Shown: piece after piece, positions 33,261-41,219 of the stretch
Layout of the letters: each line of letters opens with the position of its first letter
Numbering within the stretch: position 1 is the first letter of the stretch
NCBI GenBank assembly: GCA_902168225.1
Contig: CABHOW010000084.1
Location: 1 to 42,545 of the forward strand
Reading direction: 5' to 3'
Length of the DNA: 42,545 nt
Origin: an uncultured Flavihumibacter sp.
Lineage (GTDB): Bacteria > Bacteroidota > Bacteroidia > Chitinophagales > Chitinophagaceae
Program-made: the position numbers and the translations under genes
Notes under the pieces: generated by a model
What the model saw: the letters and a program-made list of their open reading frames with translations, nothing else
Told to the model about the DNA's origin: nothing
Databases searched by the model: none

Positions 33261-34184
33261 GTTTGTTTTCCCAGCTAATAAATACAAAACAGCCATCCTC
33301 ACCGCAACCCCATTTTCTACCTGATTGAGAATAATTGAATGCGCTCCGTCGGCAACATCACTGTCTAACTCAACACCTCTGTTGATAGGACCGGGATGCA
33401 TAATAACTATTTCTTTACCCAATTTATCTAGCATACTCTTCTTTATACCATAAGCTAAATTATATTCTCGTAAAGAAGAAAATAAAGGTTGGTTTTGCCG
33501 CTCCAGCTGTATACGAAGTACATTAGCTACATCACACCATTGTAATGCTTGTTGTACATTATAACTCACTTTAACACCCAATGCTTCGGCAATATAGGTA
33601 GGTATCAAAGTAGGCGGACCAACAACCATAATTTCCGCGCCCATTTTTTTAAGAAGATACATATTACTCAATGCCACCCGGCTATGCATAATATCTCCGA
33701 TAATAGCCACTTTCAGGCCTTCTAATTTGCCTGTTTTTTCTTGCATTGAAAAAGCGTCTAACAAAGCCTGTGTAGGGTGTTCGTTTATACCATCCCCTGC
33801 ATTTATTATAGCTGCCGGTATATGTTTCGCCAAGAAATGAGGTGCTCCAGAAGCACTATGCCGCATCACTACCATATCTACTTTCATACTCAGGATATTA
33901 TTAACCGTATCCAAGAGCGTTTCTCCTTTAGCAGCAGAAGAACTACTGGCTGTAAAATTGAGTACATCTGCCGATAAGCGCTTCTCGGCTAATTCAAAAC
34001 TCATTCTGGTTCTCGTAGAATTCTCATAGAAAAGATTCACAATAGTAACATCCCGTAGAGAAGGTACTTTTTTCACAGGTCTTTGTAAAACTTCTTTAAA
34101 CTGAGTGGCGGTAGATAAAATTAGCTGTATATCTTCTTTTGTAAGATCCTTGATACCAAGTAAATGTTTGGCTTGCAGTTCCAT
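33258..34184 (-). CDS. pyrB: Aspartate carbamoyltransferase catalytic subunit
   Basis: Protein of 308 aa, full length. The carbamoyl-phosphate motif FYENSTRTR is at 52-60, MRHSASGAP at about 107-114, HPTQALLD at 136-143, and the C-terminal aspartate-binding segment is MHPGPINRGVELDSDVADG. It makes N-carbamoyl-aspartate, the first committed step of pyrimidine synthesis. It lies 20 bp after pyrR, and no pyrI regulatory subunit is visible. The stop codon TAG is part of a repeat word. Confidence 0.95.
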   Translation of the reverse strand: MELQAKHLLGIKDLTKEDIQLILSTATQFKEVLQRPVKKVPSLRDVTIVNLFYENSTRTRMSFELAEKRLSADVLNFTASSSSAAKGETLLDTVNNILSMKVDMVVMRHSASGAPHFLAKHIPAAIINAGDGINEHPTQALLDAFSMQEKTGKLEGLKVAIIGDIMHSRVALSNMYLLKKMGAEIMVVGPPTLIPTYIAEALGVKVSYNVQQALQWCDVANVLRIQLERQNQPLFSSLREYNLAYGIKKSMLDKLGKEIVIMHPGPINRGVELDSDVADGAHSIILNQVENGVAVRMAVLYLLAGKTN

Positions 34185-34204
34185 TAAAGATCAAAGATAA
34201 TAGT

Positions 34205-34726
34205 TTACAATAATATCACTTCGTCTTTTTCATCACGCCCCTCCCAATGTACTTTTACCTTATCCGAAAGGATCGTATCTATGGCTTTACCCGCAAAATC
34301 GGGTTGTATGGGCAATTCTCGGCTAAATCTACGATCTATTAATACACAGAGTGATACTTTTTTAGGTCTGCCAAAATCCAAAAGCGCATCCAACGCAGCT
34401 CGGATGGTTCTGCCTGTATACAATACATCATCGATCAATACTACTTTTTTGTTCTCAATACTAAAAGGTATATCGGTAGCATTTGCAATATGTAATGACT
34501 TACGAACATCATCCCTATAAAAGGTGATGTCTAATTTCCCGTATTGTATAAGTGCCGGATCAATAATACGACCAAGTTCCTTTACTACCCTATCACTCAA
34601 ATAAATACCCCTTGGCTGTAGACCAATAATTACGGTATCTTCCAAACCGGGATTATTTTCCAGCAATTGATGCGCTAATCGCTTTACGGTAAGTGCCATT
34701 TGGTCAGCGGAGAGAATTGTTTTCAA
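34205..34726 (-). CDS. pyrR: PyrR: uracil phosphoribosyltransferase / pyrimidine regulator
   Basis: Protein of 173 aa with the PyrR pattern: ILSADQMALTVKRLAHQLLENNPGLEDTVIIGLQPRGIYLSDRV, LDITFYRDD, and the PRPP loop KKVVLIDDVLYTGRTIRAALDAL. In Firmicutes PyrR attenuates pyr mRNA and also makes UMP from uracil. Here the upstream gap to recF is only about 50 bp and shows no attenuator hairpin, so UPRTase activity may be the main role. The start is a TTG at 34726: an in-frame stop lies just upstream, and the next ATG (34699) would remove the conserved first strand. Confidence 0.92.
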   Translation of the reverse strand: MKTILSADQMALTVKRLAHQLLENNPGLEDTVIIGLQPRGIYLSDRVVKELGRIIDPALIQYGKLDITFYRDDVRKSLHIANATDIPFSIENKKVVLIDDVLYTGRTIRAALDALLDFGRPKKVSLCVLIDRRFSRELPIQPDFAGKAIDTILSDKVKVHWEGRDEKDEVILL

Positions 34727-34761
34727 AAAAGAAAATTTTCAATAAAAATAGGGCTTCTTCC

Positions 34762-34769
34762 TTACTTTG
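34762..34769 (+). promoter_or_regulatory. -7 box for recF
   Basis: TTACTTTG matches TAnnTTTG at seven of eight bases. It ends 6 bp before the recF ATG, so the recF message may be leaderless. Confidence 0.4.
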
Positions 34770-34775
34770 TACCCC

Positions 34776-35861
34776 ATGCTTTTGCTAGAAAAGATAGAAT
34801 TAATACAATTTAGGAACTATACAAGCCAAAAAAATAGTTTTTCCGAAAGAATTATCGGTATTTCCGGAGCTAATGGAACCGGAAAAACCAATCTTTTAGA
34901 TGCTATTTATTATTTAAGCTTTTCGAGAAGCTATTTTTCGCGTGCGGATGCCCAAAATGTACAACATGGAATGCAAGGTATGCGTATTGCCGGAACCTAT
35001 TCATTACAAAATGAACCTTATACTGTTCAATGTATTCTTCGGGAAAATAATAAGAAAGAATTATGGGTTGAAGAAGAGCAGTATAAAAAAATTTCTGATC
35101 ATATCGGTAAGTTTCCCACTGTAATGATAGCCCCCGATGACATTAGTTTGATCACAGAAGGAAGCGAAGAAAGAAGAAATTTAATAGATACCATTCTTTC
35201 CCAAACTAACGCCTTTTATTTAAGAAGTTTGATCAATTATAATAAAATACTTCAACAGCGAAATGCTTTTCTAAAACAATATGAATACCCCCAATTTCCC
35301 GACGAAAAACTATTATCCGTATTCAATGCGCAGTTAACACTCGAAGGGAATATCATATACGAAGCCAGGAAAAGATTTATGACCGTTTATATTCCTTTAG
35401 TGCAAAGATTTTATACGCAAATTGCGGGGTTATCGGAACAGATTACGCTAACCTATGAAAGCCAATTGGAAGAGGAATCGTTCAGTAACTTACTCACTAA
35501 AAGCTTGCAAAAAGATATGGCATTACAGCGAACAAATGCCGGTATACACAAAGATGATATAAGCTTTACACTACAAGATTATCCCTTTAAAACAGAAGCA
35601 TCACAGGGACAAAGAAAGAGTTTACTCTTTTCACTCAAGCTAGCGGAATGGGAATATTTAAAATCTGTTAAAGGCTTTGCTCCTATTTTATTATTAGATG
35701 ATGTTTTTGAAAAATTAGATGCCAACAGAATGTTTCATCTGCTAATGCTGGTTTGTAGTGAAGAGGGCGGACAAGTATTTATCACCGATACACATGCAGA
35801 TCGATTATCTTCACAATTAACAGCTACCGGAACTCCTTTTCAATTGATTGAATTAAGTTGA
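34776..35861 (+). CDS. recF: DNA replication/repair protein RecF
   Basis: Protein of 361 aa, normal for RecF. An SMC-like ATPase: LLLEKIELIQFRNY, Walker A GANGTGKT at 31-38, the signature-type segment SQGQRKSLLFSLKLAEW, and Walker B ILLLDDVFEKLD near residue 308. It loads RecA at single-strand gaps. I start at the ATG at 34776; a TTG nine bases upstream would add only three residues. It is followed after 13 bp by the DUF721 (DciA-like) gene, a pairing seen in several phyla. Confidence 0.93.
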   Translation: MLLLEKIELIQFRNYTSQKNSFSERIIGISGANGTGKTNLLDAIYYLSFSRSYFSRADAQNVQHGMQGMRIAGTYSLQNEPYTVQCILRENNKKELWVEEEQYKKISDHIGKFPTVMIAPDDISLITEGSEERRNLIDTILSQTNAFYLRSLINYNKILQQRNAFLKQYEYPQFPDEKLLSVFNAQLTLEGNIIYEARKRFMTVYIPLVQRFYTQIAGLSEQITLTYESQLEEESFSNLLTKSLQKDMALQRTNAGIHKDDISFTLQDYPFKTEASQGQRKSLLFSLKLAEWEYLKSVKGFAPILLLDDVFEKLDANRMFHLLMLVCSEEGGQVFITDTHADRLSSQLTATGTPFQLIELS

Positions 35862-35874
35862 TTAACTTTATACT

Positions 35875-36156
35875 ATGAGTGAATTCCATATCGGTGATGC
35901 CTTAAAAGGGTTTATCAATAAAAGCAATTTACGTAATGGATTACGTGCCGTTCAAATAGAATCGGTATGGGAAGAATTGATGGGGAAAACAATCGCTAAA
36001 TACACCGATAAAATCCAGATCATCCAAGGCAAACTATTTATACATACGAATATTGGTCCACTCAAAAATGAACTTCAATTTCAAAAACCACAAATCATTG
36101 AACGGGTAAATGAAGCATTCGGAGAGGTAGTTATATCGGAAGTGGTGATACAGTAA
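35875..36156 (+). CDS. DUF721 family protein, DciA-like
   Basis: Protein of 93 aa with the DUF721 core: LKGFINKSNLRNGLRAVQIESVWEELMGKTIAKYTDKIQIIQGKLFIHTNIGPLKNELQFQKPQIIERVNEAFGEVVISEVVI. DUF721 proteins include DciA, the replicative helicase loader of bacteria that lack DnaC or DnaI. This copy is short, covering the KH-like domain only. The gene follows recF closely with a TAACTTTA box 4 bp before its ATG. A one-armed heptamer array starts 7 bp after its stop. Confidence 0.85.
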   Translation: MSEFHIGDALKGFINKSNLRNGLRAVQIESVWEELMGKTIAKYTDKIQIIQGKLFIHTNIGPLKNELQFQKPQIIERVNEAFGEVVISEVVIQ

Positions 36157-36163
36157 TTTACTC

Positions 36164-36191
36164 ACCCGTATCACGTATCCCGAAACCCGAA
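36164..36191. repeat. Heptamer array G (ACCCGTA / TCCCGAA words)
   Basis: Four words, ACCCGTA, TCACGTA, TCCCGAA and ACCCGAA, lie between the DUF721 stop and the end of the convergent DoxX gene. No opposite arm is seen. The words are the same family as those coded inside the E2 linker at 10116 and 10762. Confidence 0.65.
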
Positions 36192-36194
36192 TCC

Positions 36195-37271
36195 TTATAA
36201 ACTATATATACTAAGTTTTCTTACTATCAAGTCACCCTTCATATAGTATACCGTAGGTTTTACCCTAGCGGCCGTTTTAATAACCGTGGCGTCACAACCC
36301 ATAATAATTTTATCGGGAAGTTGCGCACGTAATTTTTCGGCTTCGGCACAAATGAAAATTATTTTCCCATTGACTGTTTTTTCAGCTGTAAAAAGTTTAT
36401 CAGCAAAGGGCTTCCAATTGCTAACGTCATTCGCATCTTGAACAAAGATCAGGATATAATTATCCGGATAGTCTAAGATATTGGCAGTAGCATTTTCACC
36501 TGCAGCATTATATAAAGTAAAATCTTGAATAGGCGGTTTTAATCCATTTCCTTTCTTTACCAATATATCTTTTCTGCTTATAAAAGTATAGGCAGAATCG
36601 TCAAAATCGGCAGGAAAATGATCCTGATCAAAACTAATTTCTTTACCTGCTTTTTTATATACAAATTGTAAAGAGAAACTATCGGCTATTGCGCCTTCGG
36701 GTAATTGCATTTGCTTTTTTATACTGGTTCCCGCTTTGTAAGGCAAACAATCGATAATGGGTAAATAACGTAAAGTATATACCTGTGCAGCAAAAGAAAA
36801 AAGTATTGTAGCCACTAAAATTAGAATGGCTGTTTTATTAGTAGTTGCGGCTTTAACTTGCTTATAGCAGAGAACGAGGATCACAATTAGGATAAGTAAT
36901 ATTATATCTTTAGCAAAAGACTGTGCAGCAGTTAAAGGGATACAATCTCCAAGGCAACCACAGGTTTTTATTTTTCCGGAGAATATAGCAAACCCGGTTA
37001 AAAAAGTAAAAAACAGAATTAATATCAGTAGTAGCCTGCTAAATAATTTCATTTGCCAGCCAATAATAACAGCTACTCCCGCCAATACTTCAAAAACATT
37101 CATAGCTACCGATAAGGGCAAGGAAAAATCATTCAAAAAGAGCATACCCCATACTTCAAAAAATTCTTGCATTTTGTAGCTAAGTCCGATCGGGTCATTT
37201 ACTTTTATCAATCCTGAAAAAATAAATAGTACACCCACAACCCAACGTATTGCTATTAATAGTGGTTTCAT
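36195..37271 (-). CDS. BT_3928-type DoxX family membrane protein with thioredoxin-like C-terminus
   Basis: Protein of 358 aa. The N-terminal DoxX-like part (about 1-160) has four to five membrane helices, starting RWVVGVLFIFSGLIKVNDPIGLSYKMQEFFEVWG, with a CGCLGDC motif after the third helix. A further helix and a soluble C-terminal part (about 190-358) follow; its DYPDNYILIFVQDANDVSNWKPFADKL segment looks thioredoxin-like but lacks a CxxC. An envelope redox role is suggested by the family and the Cys cluster, not proven. It overlaps the DUF1599 gene by 4 bp (ATGA), the usual Bacteroidota pairing. Confidence 0.82.
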   Translation of the reverse strand: MKPLLIAIRWVVGVLFIFSGLIKVNDPIGLSYKMQEFFEVWGMLFLNDFSLPLSVAMNVFEVLAGVAVIIGWQMKLFSRLLLILILFFTFLTGFAIFSGKIKTCGCLGDCIPLTAAQSFAKDIILLILIVILVLCYKQVKAATTNKTAILILVATILFSFAAQVYTLRYLPIIDCLPYKAGTSIKKQMQLPEGAIADSFSLQFVYKKAGKEISFDQDHFPADFDDSAYTFISRKDILVKKGNGLKPPIQDFTLYNAAGENATANILDYPDNYILIFVQDANDVSNWKPFADKLFTAEKTVNGKIIFICAEAEKLRAQLPDKIIMGCDATVIKTAARVKPTVYYMKGDLIVRKLSIYSL

Positions 37272-37819
37272 GACTGGTGTTTTCCTTCAGCAATTAATAT
37301 CAGCGCGAATGCAGCGTAATTTATGATATCAACATAATTGGCATCAATTCCCTCTGATATTAGTGTTTGCCCATTGTTTTGTAAAATTTGTTTGATCCTA
37401 AGCAGCTTCATTAAAATAAGATCGGCAAAACTCTCCTGGCTCATATCGCGCCAAGCCTCCCCATAATCGTGGTTTTTAGAAAGCATGGTTTCTTTGGCGA
37501 ACTTGGCTTTTGTTTCATAAAGAGCAAGCGTAAGATCGTATGCGAGTTCTTCTACCGTTGCTTCTGTTTGATCTAATTGTATTAAACCAATTATGGCATA
37601 GTTCAATATACCTTTAAATTCCGAAGCTATATCATCTCCTACCTTCTGTGTTTTAACATCTTGTATCGTTCGGATACGAAGGGCTTTAATAAAAATTTGA
37701 TCTACTACAGAAATAGTTCTTAACACCCTCCAAGCAGTTCCATAGTCTCTTGTTTTCTTCAAAAAAATATCTTTACAAGTATTTACCGCTATATCGTATT
37801 GTTGATTAGTATCTCCCAT
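37268..37819 (-). CDS. DUF1599 protein (nucleotide-modification-associated domain 1)
   Basis: Protein of 183 aa with two internal copies of the same unit: DIFLKKTRDYGTAWRVLR (about 14-31) and ETMLSKNHDYGEAWRDM (about 109-125), each followed by a DxILxKLLRIK-type helix (QIFIKALRIRTIQ, DLILMKLLRIKQI). This duplicated K-x-x-D-Y-G-x-A-W pattern is the DUF1599 hallmark, a domain also found as nucleotide-modification-associated domain 1. No enzymatic activity is established to my knowledge. It is cytoplasmic, coupled to the DoxX gene and divergent from folP, an arrangement common in Bacteroidota. Confidence 0.83.
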   Translation of the reverse strand: MGDTNQQYDIAVNTCKDIFLKKTRDYGTAWRVLRTISVVDQIFIKALRIRTIQDVKTQKVGDDIASEFKGILNYAIIGLIQLDQTEATVEELAYDLTLALYETKAKFAKETMLSKNHDYGEAWRDMSQESFADLILMKLLRIKQILQNNGQTLISEGIDANYVDIINYAAFALILIAEGKHQS

Positions 37820-37831
37820 TTAATATCTTTG
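37802..37831 (+). promoter_or_regulatory. Promoter of folP
   Basis: TTG (37802-37804), exactly 19 bp, then TATCTTTG (37824-37831), an exact match to the Bacteroidota consensus. Leader about 22 nt. It starts inside the 5' end of the divergent DUF1599 gene. Confidence 0.65.
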
Positions 37832-37859
37832 ACCGGAATGCAATTTAATAAAAGCCTTC

Positions 37860-38684
37860 ATGTTTACACTCAATTGTAATGGAAACTTATTAATAGCTCA
37901 AGAGCCTTTGGTGATGGGCATTATCAATGTTACCGCAGATTCATTTTATGCCGATAGCAGAGTGCAGCAGGCCGATGCCATAGTAAAAAAGGCGGTTACT
38001 ATGGTTGAGGAAGGTGCTTCAATTATTGATTTAGGTGCTCAAAGTACTAGGCCCGGGAGTACTATAATGGATATTGAAACAGAAGTCAAAACACTTATTC
38101 CGGTTATTAAGACGGTAAGAGAAACGCTTCCTACCGTTCCCCTTTCAGTTGATACCTATTACGCAGATGTTGCTGAAGCAGCTATTGAAGCAGGCGCTTC
38201 TATTATCAATGATATTAGCGGTGGGCGATTTTTTCCGGAGATACTTCATGTTGCAGCACGAAGAAGAGTACCTTATATATGTATGCACAGCCACGGAACG
38301 AGGGAAACAATGCATGAGAAACTGATGGTGCCAAATATCTCAGCAACCTTATTTCAATATTTCAGTGAAAGAATTAGTGCTGCTAAGGAAGCCGGTATTG
38401 TAGATTTTATTATCGACCCGGGGTTTGGTTTTGGAAAAACAATACCGGATAATTTTCAAATAATAAAGGAACTTTCTCAACTAACAATTTTCCGGAAGCC
38501 GATACTGGTAGGCGTATCGCGTAAGTCTTCTATTTATCAGACCCTTGGAACCACGGCAGATAAGGCATTGAACGGAACAACTGTTTTACATACAACAGCT
38601 CTTTTAAATGGCGCTTCCATTCTAAGAGTTCATGATGTTAGAGAAGCTGTGGAGGCAGTTAAGCTTACGCAAATGCTTAAATAG
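37860..38684 (+). CDS. folP: Dihydropteroate synthase
   Basis: Protein of 274 aa, full TIM-barrel length. It joins p-aminobenzoate to hydroxymethyl-dihydropterin pyrophosphate. Seen: VMGIINVTADSFYADSRV, IIDLGAQSTRPGS, PLSVDTYYADVAEAAIEAGASIINDISGG, MHSHGTRETM, DFIIDPGFGFGKTIPDNF, and PILVGVSRKSSIYQ with the substrate Lys. The NVTADSFYADS loop differs slightly from the common NVTPDSFSDGG. The G of the TAG stop is the first base of a heptamer array that fills most of the gap to the FKBP gene. Confidence 0.94.
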   Translation: MFTLNCNGNLLIAQEPLVMGIINVTADSFYADSRVQQADAIVKKAVTMVEEGASIIDLGAQSTRPGSTIMDIETEVKTLIPVIKTVRETLPTVPLSVDTYYADVAEAAIEAGASIINDISGGRFFPEILHVAARRRVPYICMHSHGTRETMHEKLMVPNISATLFQYFSERISAAKEAGIVDFIIDPGFGFGKTIPDNFQIIKELSQLTIFRKPILVGVSRKSSIYQTLGTTADKALNGTTVLHTTALLNGASILRVHDVREAVEAVKLTQMLK

Positions 38685-38751
38685 ACAATGGTCAATAGCC
38701 ATTGGTCAATGGGATAACTACCCTAATGACTATTGACTACTGACCATTGAC
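38684..38751. repeat. Heptamer hairpin spacer H (GTCAATG / CATTGAC family)
   Basis: The left arm 38684-38711 has GACAATG, GTCAATA, GCCATTG, GTCAATG. A 12-bp loop follows. The right arm 38724-38751 has TAATGAC, TATTGAC, TACTGAC, CATTGAC. The right-arm words are nearly the same as at 17468-17495, 21 kb away. It sits between the convergent folP and FKBP genes and could act as a bidirectional terminator. Confidence 0.82.
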
Positions 38752-38771
38752 TTCCGTCTGTGGTTTAAAAT

Positions 38772-39680
38772 CTATTTCTTCGGTGCAGCAGGTGCGGTTG
38801 CTATTGGTTTAGGAGCGGTTACGTCCAACACTTCAATTTCAAAAATAAGTGGTGAGTATGCCGGTATAACCGGAGCACTTCCATTAGGGCCATAAGCTAA
38901 CATAGCCGGTACAAATATTCTACCCTTACCACCTTTATTAAAAAATCGAATGCCTTCATTAAGTCCGCTTATTATACCATTAGTACCTACAACAAAAGAG
39001 AGAGGCTGACTATTTTGCGCCTTTACTCCCATATTGCCATCAAATTCTTTTCCATTTAAAAAGGTACCTCTATAACGCAGGGAAACTTGTTTTCCGGTAT
39101 CTACTTTCACTGCTGCATCACCCGGGGTATTGATCTCAATGAATAATCCTGAAGGTGCTTCTTGGGTTTTGTAGCCTTTTTTACTAATAAAGTCTTTTAA
39201 TTCTTTCACTTCTCTTTTCTTTTCTATCTCCATTTCTTTTTGATAATCGGCCATCATCAATTCTTGTGTGGCAAAAGTTTTCAGAAAATCAACTTTACCG
39301 TTGATCATATCTTTTGCCTTAAAATCGTTGTTGTAATCTAGCATACCCATTTTCTTTAGGGTATCGATGCTCATAGCAAACTCCATTTTATCGCCGGGCG
39401 CACATTTATTAATTACTTCCAAGAAACTGTGTTTAGCCATACGAGAGGTATCCACGATCATATACACGGGTACTTTACCATAAGAACTCGTGAGTATTGA
39501 ATCTTTTTTTGAAGGTAGTTTATACTCAATATTGAGTTTCACGAACTGACCTTGTTTTAAAGTTTCTTTACTATTTCCTTTTTTAATTTTATACAGGAAA
39601 CCAGTAGGTGTTTTTTCATATTGATTACAGCTTGCAAGCAATACAATCGCTGCCACCAGCGGGGCGATAATTCTCCTCAT
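38772..39680 (-). CDS. FKBP-type peptidyl-prolyl isomerase, lipoprotein
   Basis: Protein of 302 aa. Lipoprotein signal MRRIIAPLVAAIVLLASC (Cys18). An atypical N-terminal half follows (FLYKIKKGNSKETLKQGQFVKLNIEYKLPSKKDSILTSSYG, itself FKBP-like), then a helix and a classical FKBP domain (about 190-290): KVDTGKQVSLRYRGTFLNGKEFDGNMG, PLSFVVGTNGIISGLNEGIRFFNKGGKGRIFVPAMLAYGPNGSAPVIPAYSPLIFEIEVLDV. It is likely a periplasmic folding helper with two FKBP-like modules. An Ala/Pro tail ends it. I start at 39680 rather than at an upstream ATG because that gives the lipobox and leaves a 1-bp gap to the preceding gene. Confidence 0.88.
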   Translation of the reverse strand: MRRIIAPLVAAIVLLASCNQYEKTPTGFLYKIKKGNSKETLKQGQFVKLNIEYKLPSKKDSILTSSYGKVPVYMIVDTSRMAKHSFLEVINKCAPGDKMEFAMSIDTLKKMGMLDYNNDFKAKDMINGKVDFLKTFATQELMMADYQKEMEIEKKREVKELKDFISKKGYKTQEAPSGLFIEINTPGDAAVKVDTGKQVSLRYRGTFLNGKEFDGNMGVKAQNSQPLSFVVGTNGIISGLNEGIRFFNKGGKGRIFVPAMLAYGPNGSAPVIPAYSPLIFEIEVLDVTAPKPIATAPAAPKK

Positions 39681-39681
39681 T

Positions 39682-40689
39682 TTATTGTAGTTGTGTTTTA
39701 TATGTTTTAATGATCTTTTTAAAATCCTGATAGGTTTCGTCAATAGTTTTACTACTTCTTCCCCCGGAAGCATTGGCATGTCCGCCACCTTCAAAATGAT
39801 TTCTTGCAAATGTATTGACATCGAAGTTACCCTTGCTTCTAAAACTCCATTTTCTTTCCTCATCACGATCAATTACCAAAGCTCCAAACTTGATACCCTT
39901 AATAGTTAATAAATAATTAACCAAACCTTCTGTATCACCCGTTTTTATATCATACTGTTTTAAGTCTTGTTTGGTGATGTACATCATAGCTGTATTGTAT
40001 TCATATAACACCTCCAACCTATTCAACAAAGCGAATCCGATAAAACGCAATCTGCTTTCCAGAAAATTATCATACACATTGGCATGTACCGAAGAATGAT
40101 CAAACCCGGTTTCCTTGAGTTTCGCAACCATTTTATGAACAGATGCAGTGGTCGATGCAAAGCGGAAAGAACCTGTATCGGTCATTACCCCTGTATATAA
40201 ACACAGGGCAATATCTTTATTTAAAAGGGCTACATTACCCGATTCTACAATAAAATCATAGATCATTTCACAGGTTGAACTCTTGGAAATATTACTGATG
40301 CCATATTGGAAAGAGGGCGTATCGGGCTCCTCGTGATGGTCAATTAATATTTTGGTAGCGGTTGCTTTTACTAAATGTGTGGCGAGATGTTTGGTTCTAT
40401 GAAAGATATTGAAATCCAAACAAAAAATCCAGTCTGCCTGATCTACTATTTTAATAGCTTTTTCCTTTCCTGCCTCAAAATTAAGTACTGTATTCACGCC
40501 CGGCATCCAATCTAAAAAATCTGCCCAATTGGTGGGCGATATTACGGTAACTTCATGATTCAGTTGTTGTAAAAAATGGTATAAGCCTAATGCGGAACCC
40601 ATAGCATCCCCATCGGGCTTCTGATGCATCGTTATAACAACTCGCTTAGATTCGTTAAGAAGCGGATAAAATTGATCGATTGCTTGCAT
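39682..40689 (-). CDS. DHH/DHHA1 phosphoesterase, NrnA-like
   Basis: Protein of 335 aa, full length for NrnA. DHH domain: [25 protein letters not shown] (metal-binding HxKPDGDA), [25 protein letters not shown] (DHH), [21 protein letters not shown]1 domain: [42 protein letters not shown]. NrnA removes nucleotides from short oligoribonucleotides and dephosphorylates pAp to AMP; related enzymes cleave cyclic dinucleotide products. It acts in the cytoplasm. It is directly followed by the FKBP gene (1-bp gap) and diverges from ndk. Confidence 0.9.
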   Translation of the reverse strand: MQAIDQFYPLLNESKRVVITMHQKPDGDAMGSALGLYHFLQQLNHEVTVISPTNWADFLDWMPGVNTVLNFEAGKEKAIKIVDQADWIFCLDFNIFHRTKHLATHLVKATATKILIDHHEEPDTPSFQYGISNISKSSTCEMIYDFIVESGNVALLNKDIALCLYTGVMTDTGSFRFASTTASVHKMVAKLKETGFDHSSVHANVYDNFLESRLRFIGFALLNRLEVLYEYNTAMMYITKQDLKQYDIKTGDTEGLVNYLLTIKGIKFGALVIDRDEERKWSFRSKGNFDVNTFARNHFEGGGHANASGGRSSKTIDETYQDFKKIIKTYKTQLQ

Positions 40690-40717
40690 AAAGGCAGCAA
40701 ATTTAGGGTTATTAACC

Positions 40718-40725
40718 TACCTTCG
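40718..40725 (+). promoter_or_regulatory. -7 box for ndk
   Basis: TACCTTCG, seven of eight bases of TAnnTTTG, 18 bp before the ndk ATG. The -33 element is not clear. Confidence 0.4.
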
Positions 40726-40743
40726 CGCCGAAATTTACTAAGT

Positions 40744-41160
40744 ATGAGTAATAGAACATTTACGATGATTAAACCCGATGCAACAGGAAAAGGGTATACA
40801 GGTGCCATTCTCGACCAAATTATTAAAGCAGGTTTCGCAATAAAAGCGATGAAATGGACCAGGCTTACAGCCGAACAAGCCGGTTTATTTTATGATATTC
40901 ACCGAGAACGCCCATTTTTTCAGGAATTGGTTGATTTTATGATCAGTGGCCCGATTGTAGCGGCTATTTTAGAAAAAGATAATGCAGTAGCTGATTTTAG
41001 AACCCTTATTGGTGCCACCAATCCTGCTAATGCAGCGGAAGGCACTATTCGCAAATTATATGCAGCATCCGTTGGCGAAAATGCTGTTCATGGCAGTGAT
41101 AGTGATGAGAACGCTATTATTGAATCAGATTTCTTTTTCTCTAAACTCGAAAGATTCTAA
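40744..41160 (+). CDS. ndk: Nucleoside-diphosphate kinase
   Basis: Protein of 138 aa, full length. It passes the terminal phosphate between nucleoside triphosphates and diphosphates through a phospho-histidine. Seen: [76 protein letters not shown] with active-site His116. I start at 40744 (MSNRTF), the family start, although the frame is open further upstream. An intrinsic terminator follows. Confidence 0.96.
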   Translation: MSNRTFTMIKPDATGKGYTGAILDQIIKAGFAIKAMKWTRLTAEQAGLFYDIHRERPFFQELVDFMISGPIVAAILEKDNAVADFRTLIGATNPANAAEGTIRKLYAASVGENAVHGSDSDENAIIESDFFFSKLERF

Positions 41161-41179
41161 TTGATTAAATTGCTGTAGG

Positions 41180-41209
41180 GTGCCTTTCATTTTGAAAGGC
41201 ACTTTTTTT
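41180..41209 (+). terminator. Intrinsic terminator of ndk
   Basis: GTGCCTTTCA and TGAAAGGCAC form a perfect 10-bp stem around TTT, followed by seven T. It lies 19 bp after the ndk stop. Confidence 0.93.
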
Positions 41210-41219
41210 GGTTATCTGC

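Noticed and set aside
34727..34775. PyrR-dependent attenuator upstream of pyrR
   Set aside because: The gap is about 50 bp of A/T-rich sequence with no hairpin pair or conserved PyrR-binding loop.
39681..39872. N-terminal extension of the FKBP gene to an upstream ATG
   Set aside because: It would overlap the DHH gene by about 190 bp and bury the lipoprotein signal inside the protein.
40624..40743. N-terminal extension of ndk
   Set aside because: The extra 40 residues overlap the divergent DHH gene's 5' end and its promoter gap; the family start is MSNRTF.
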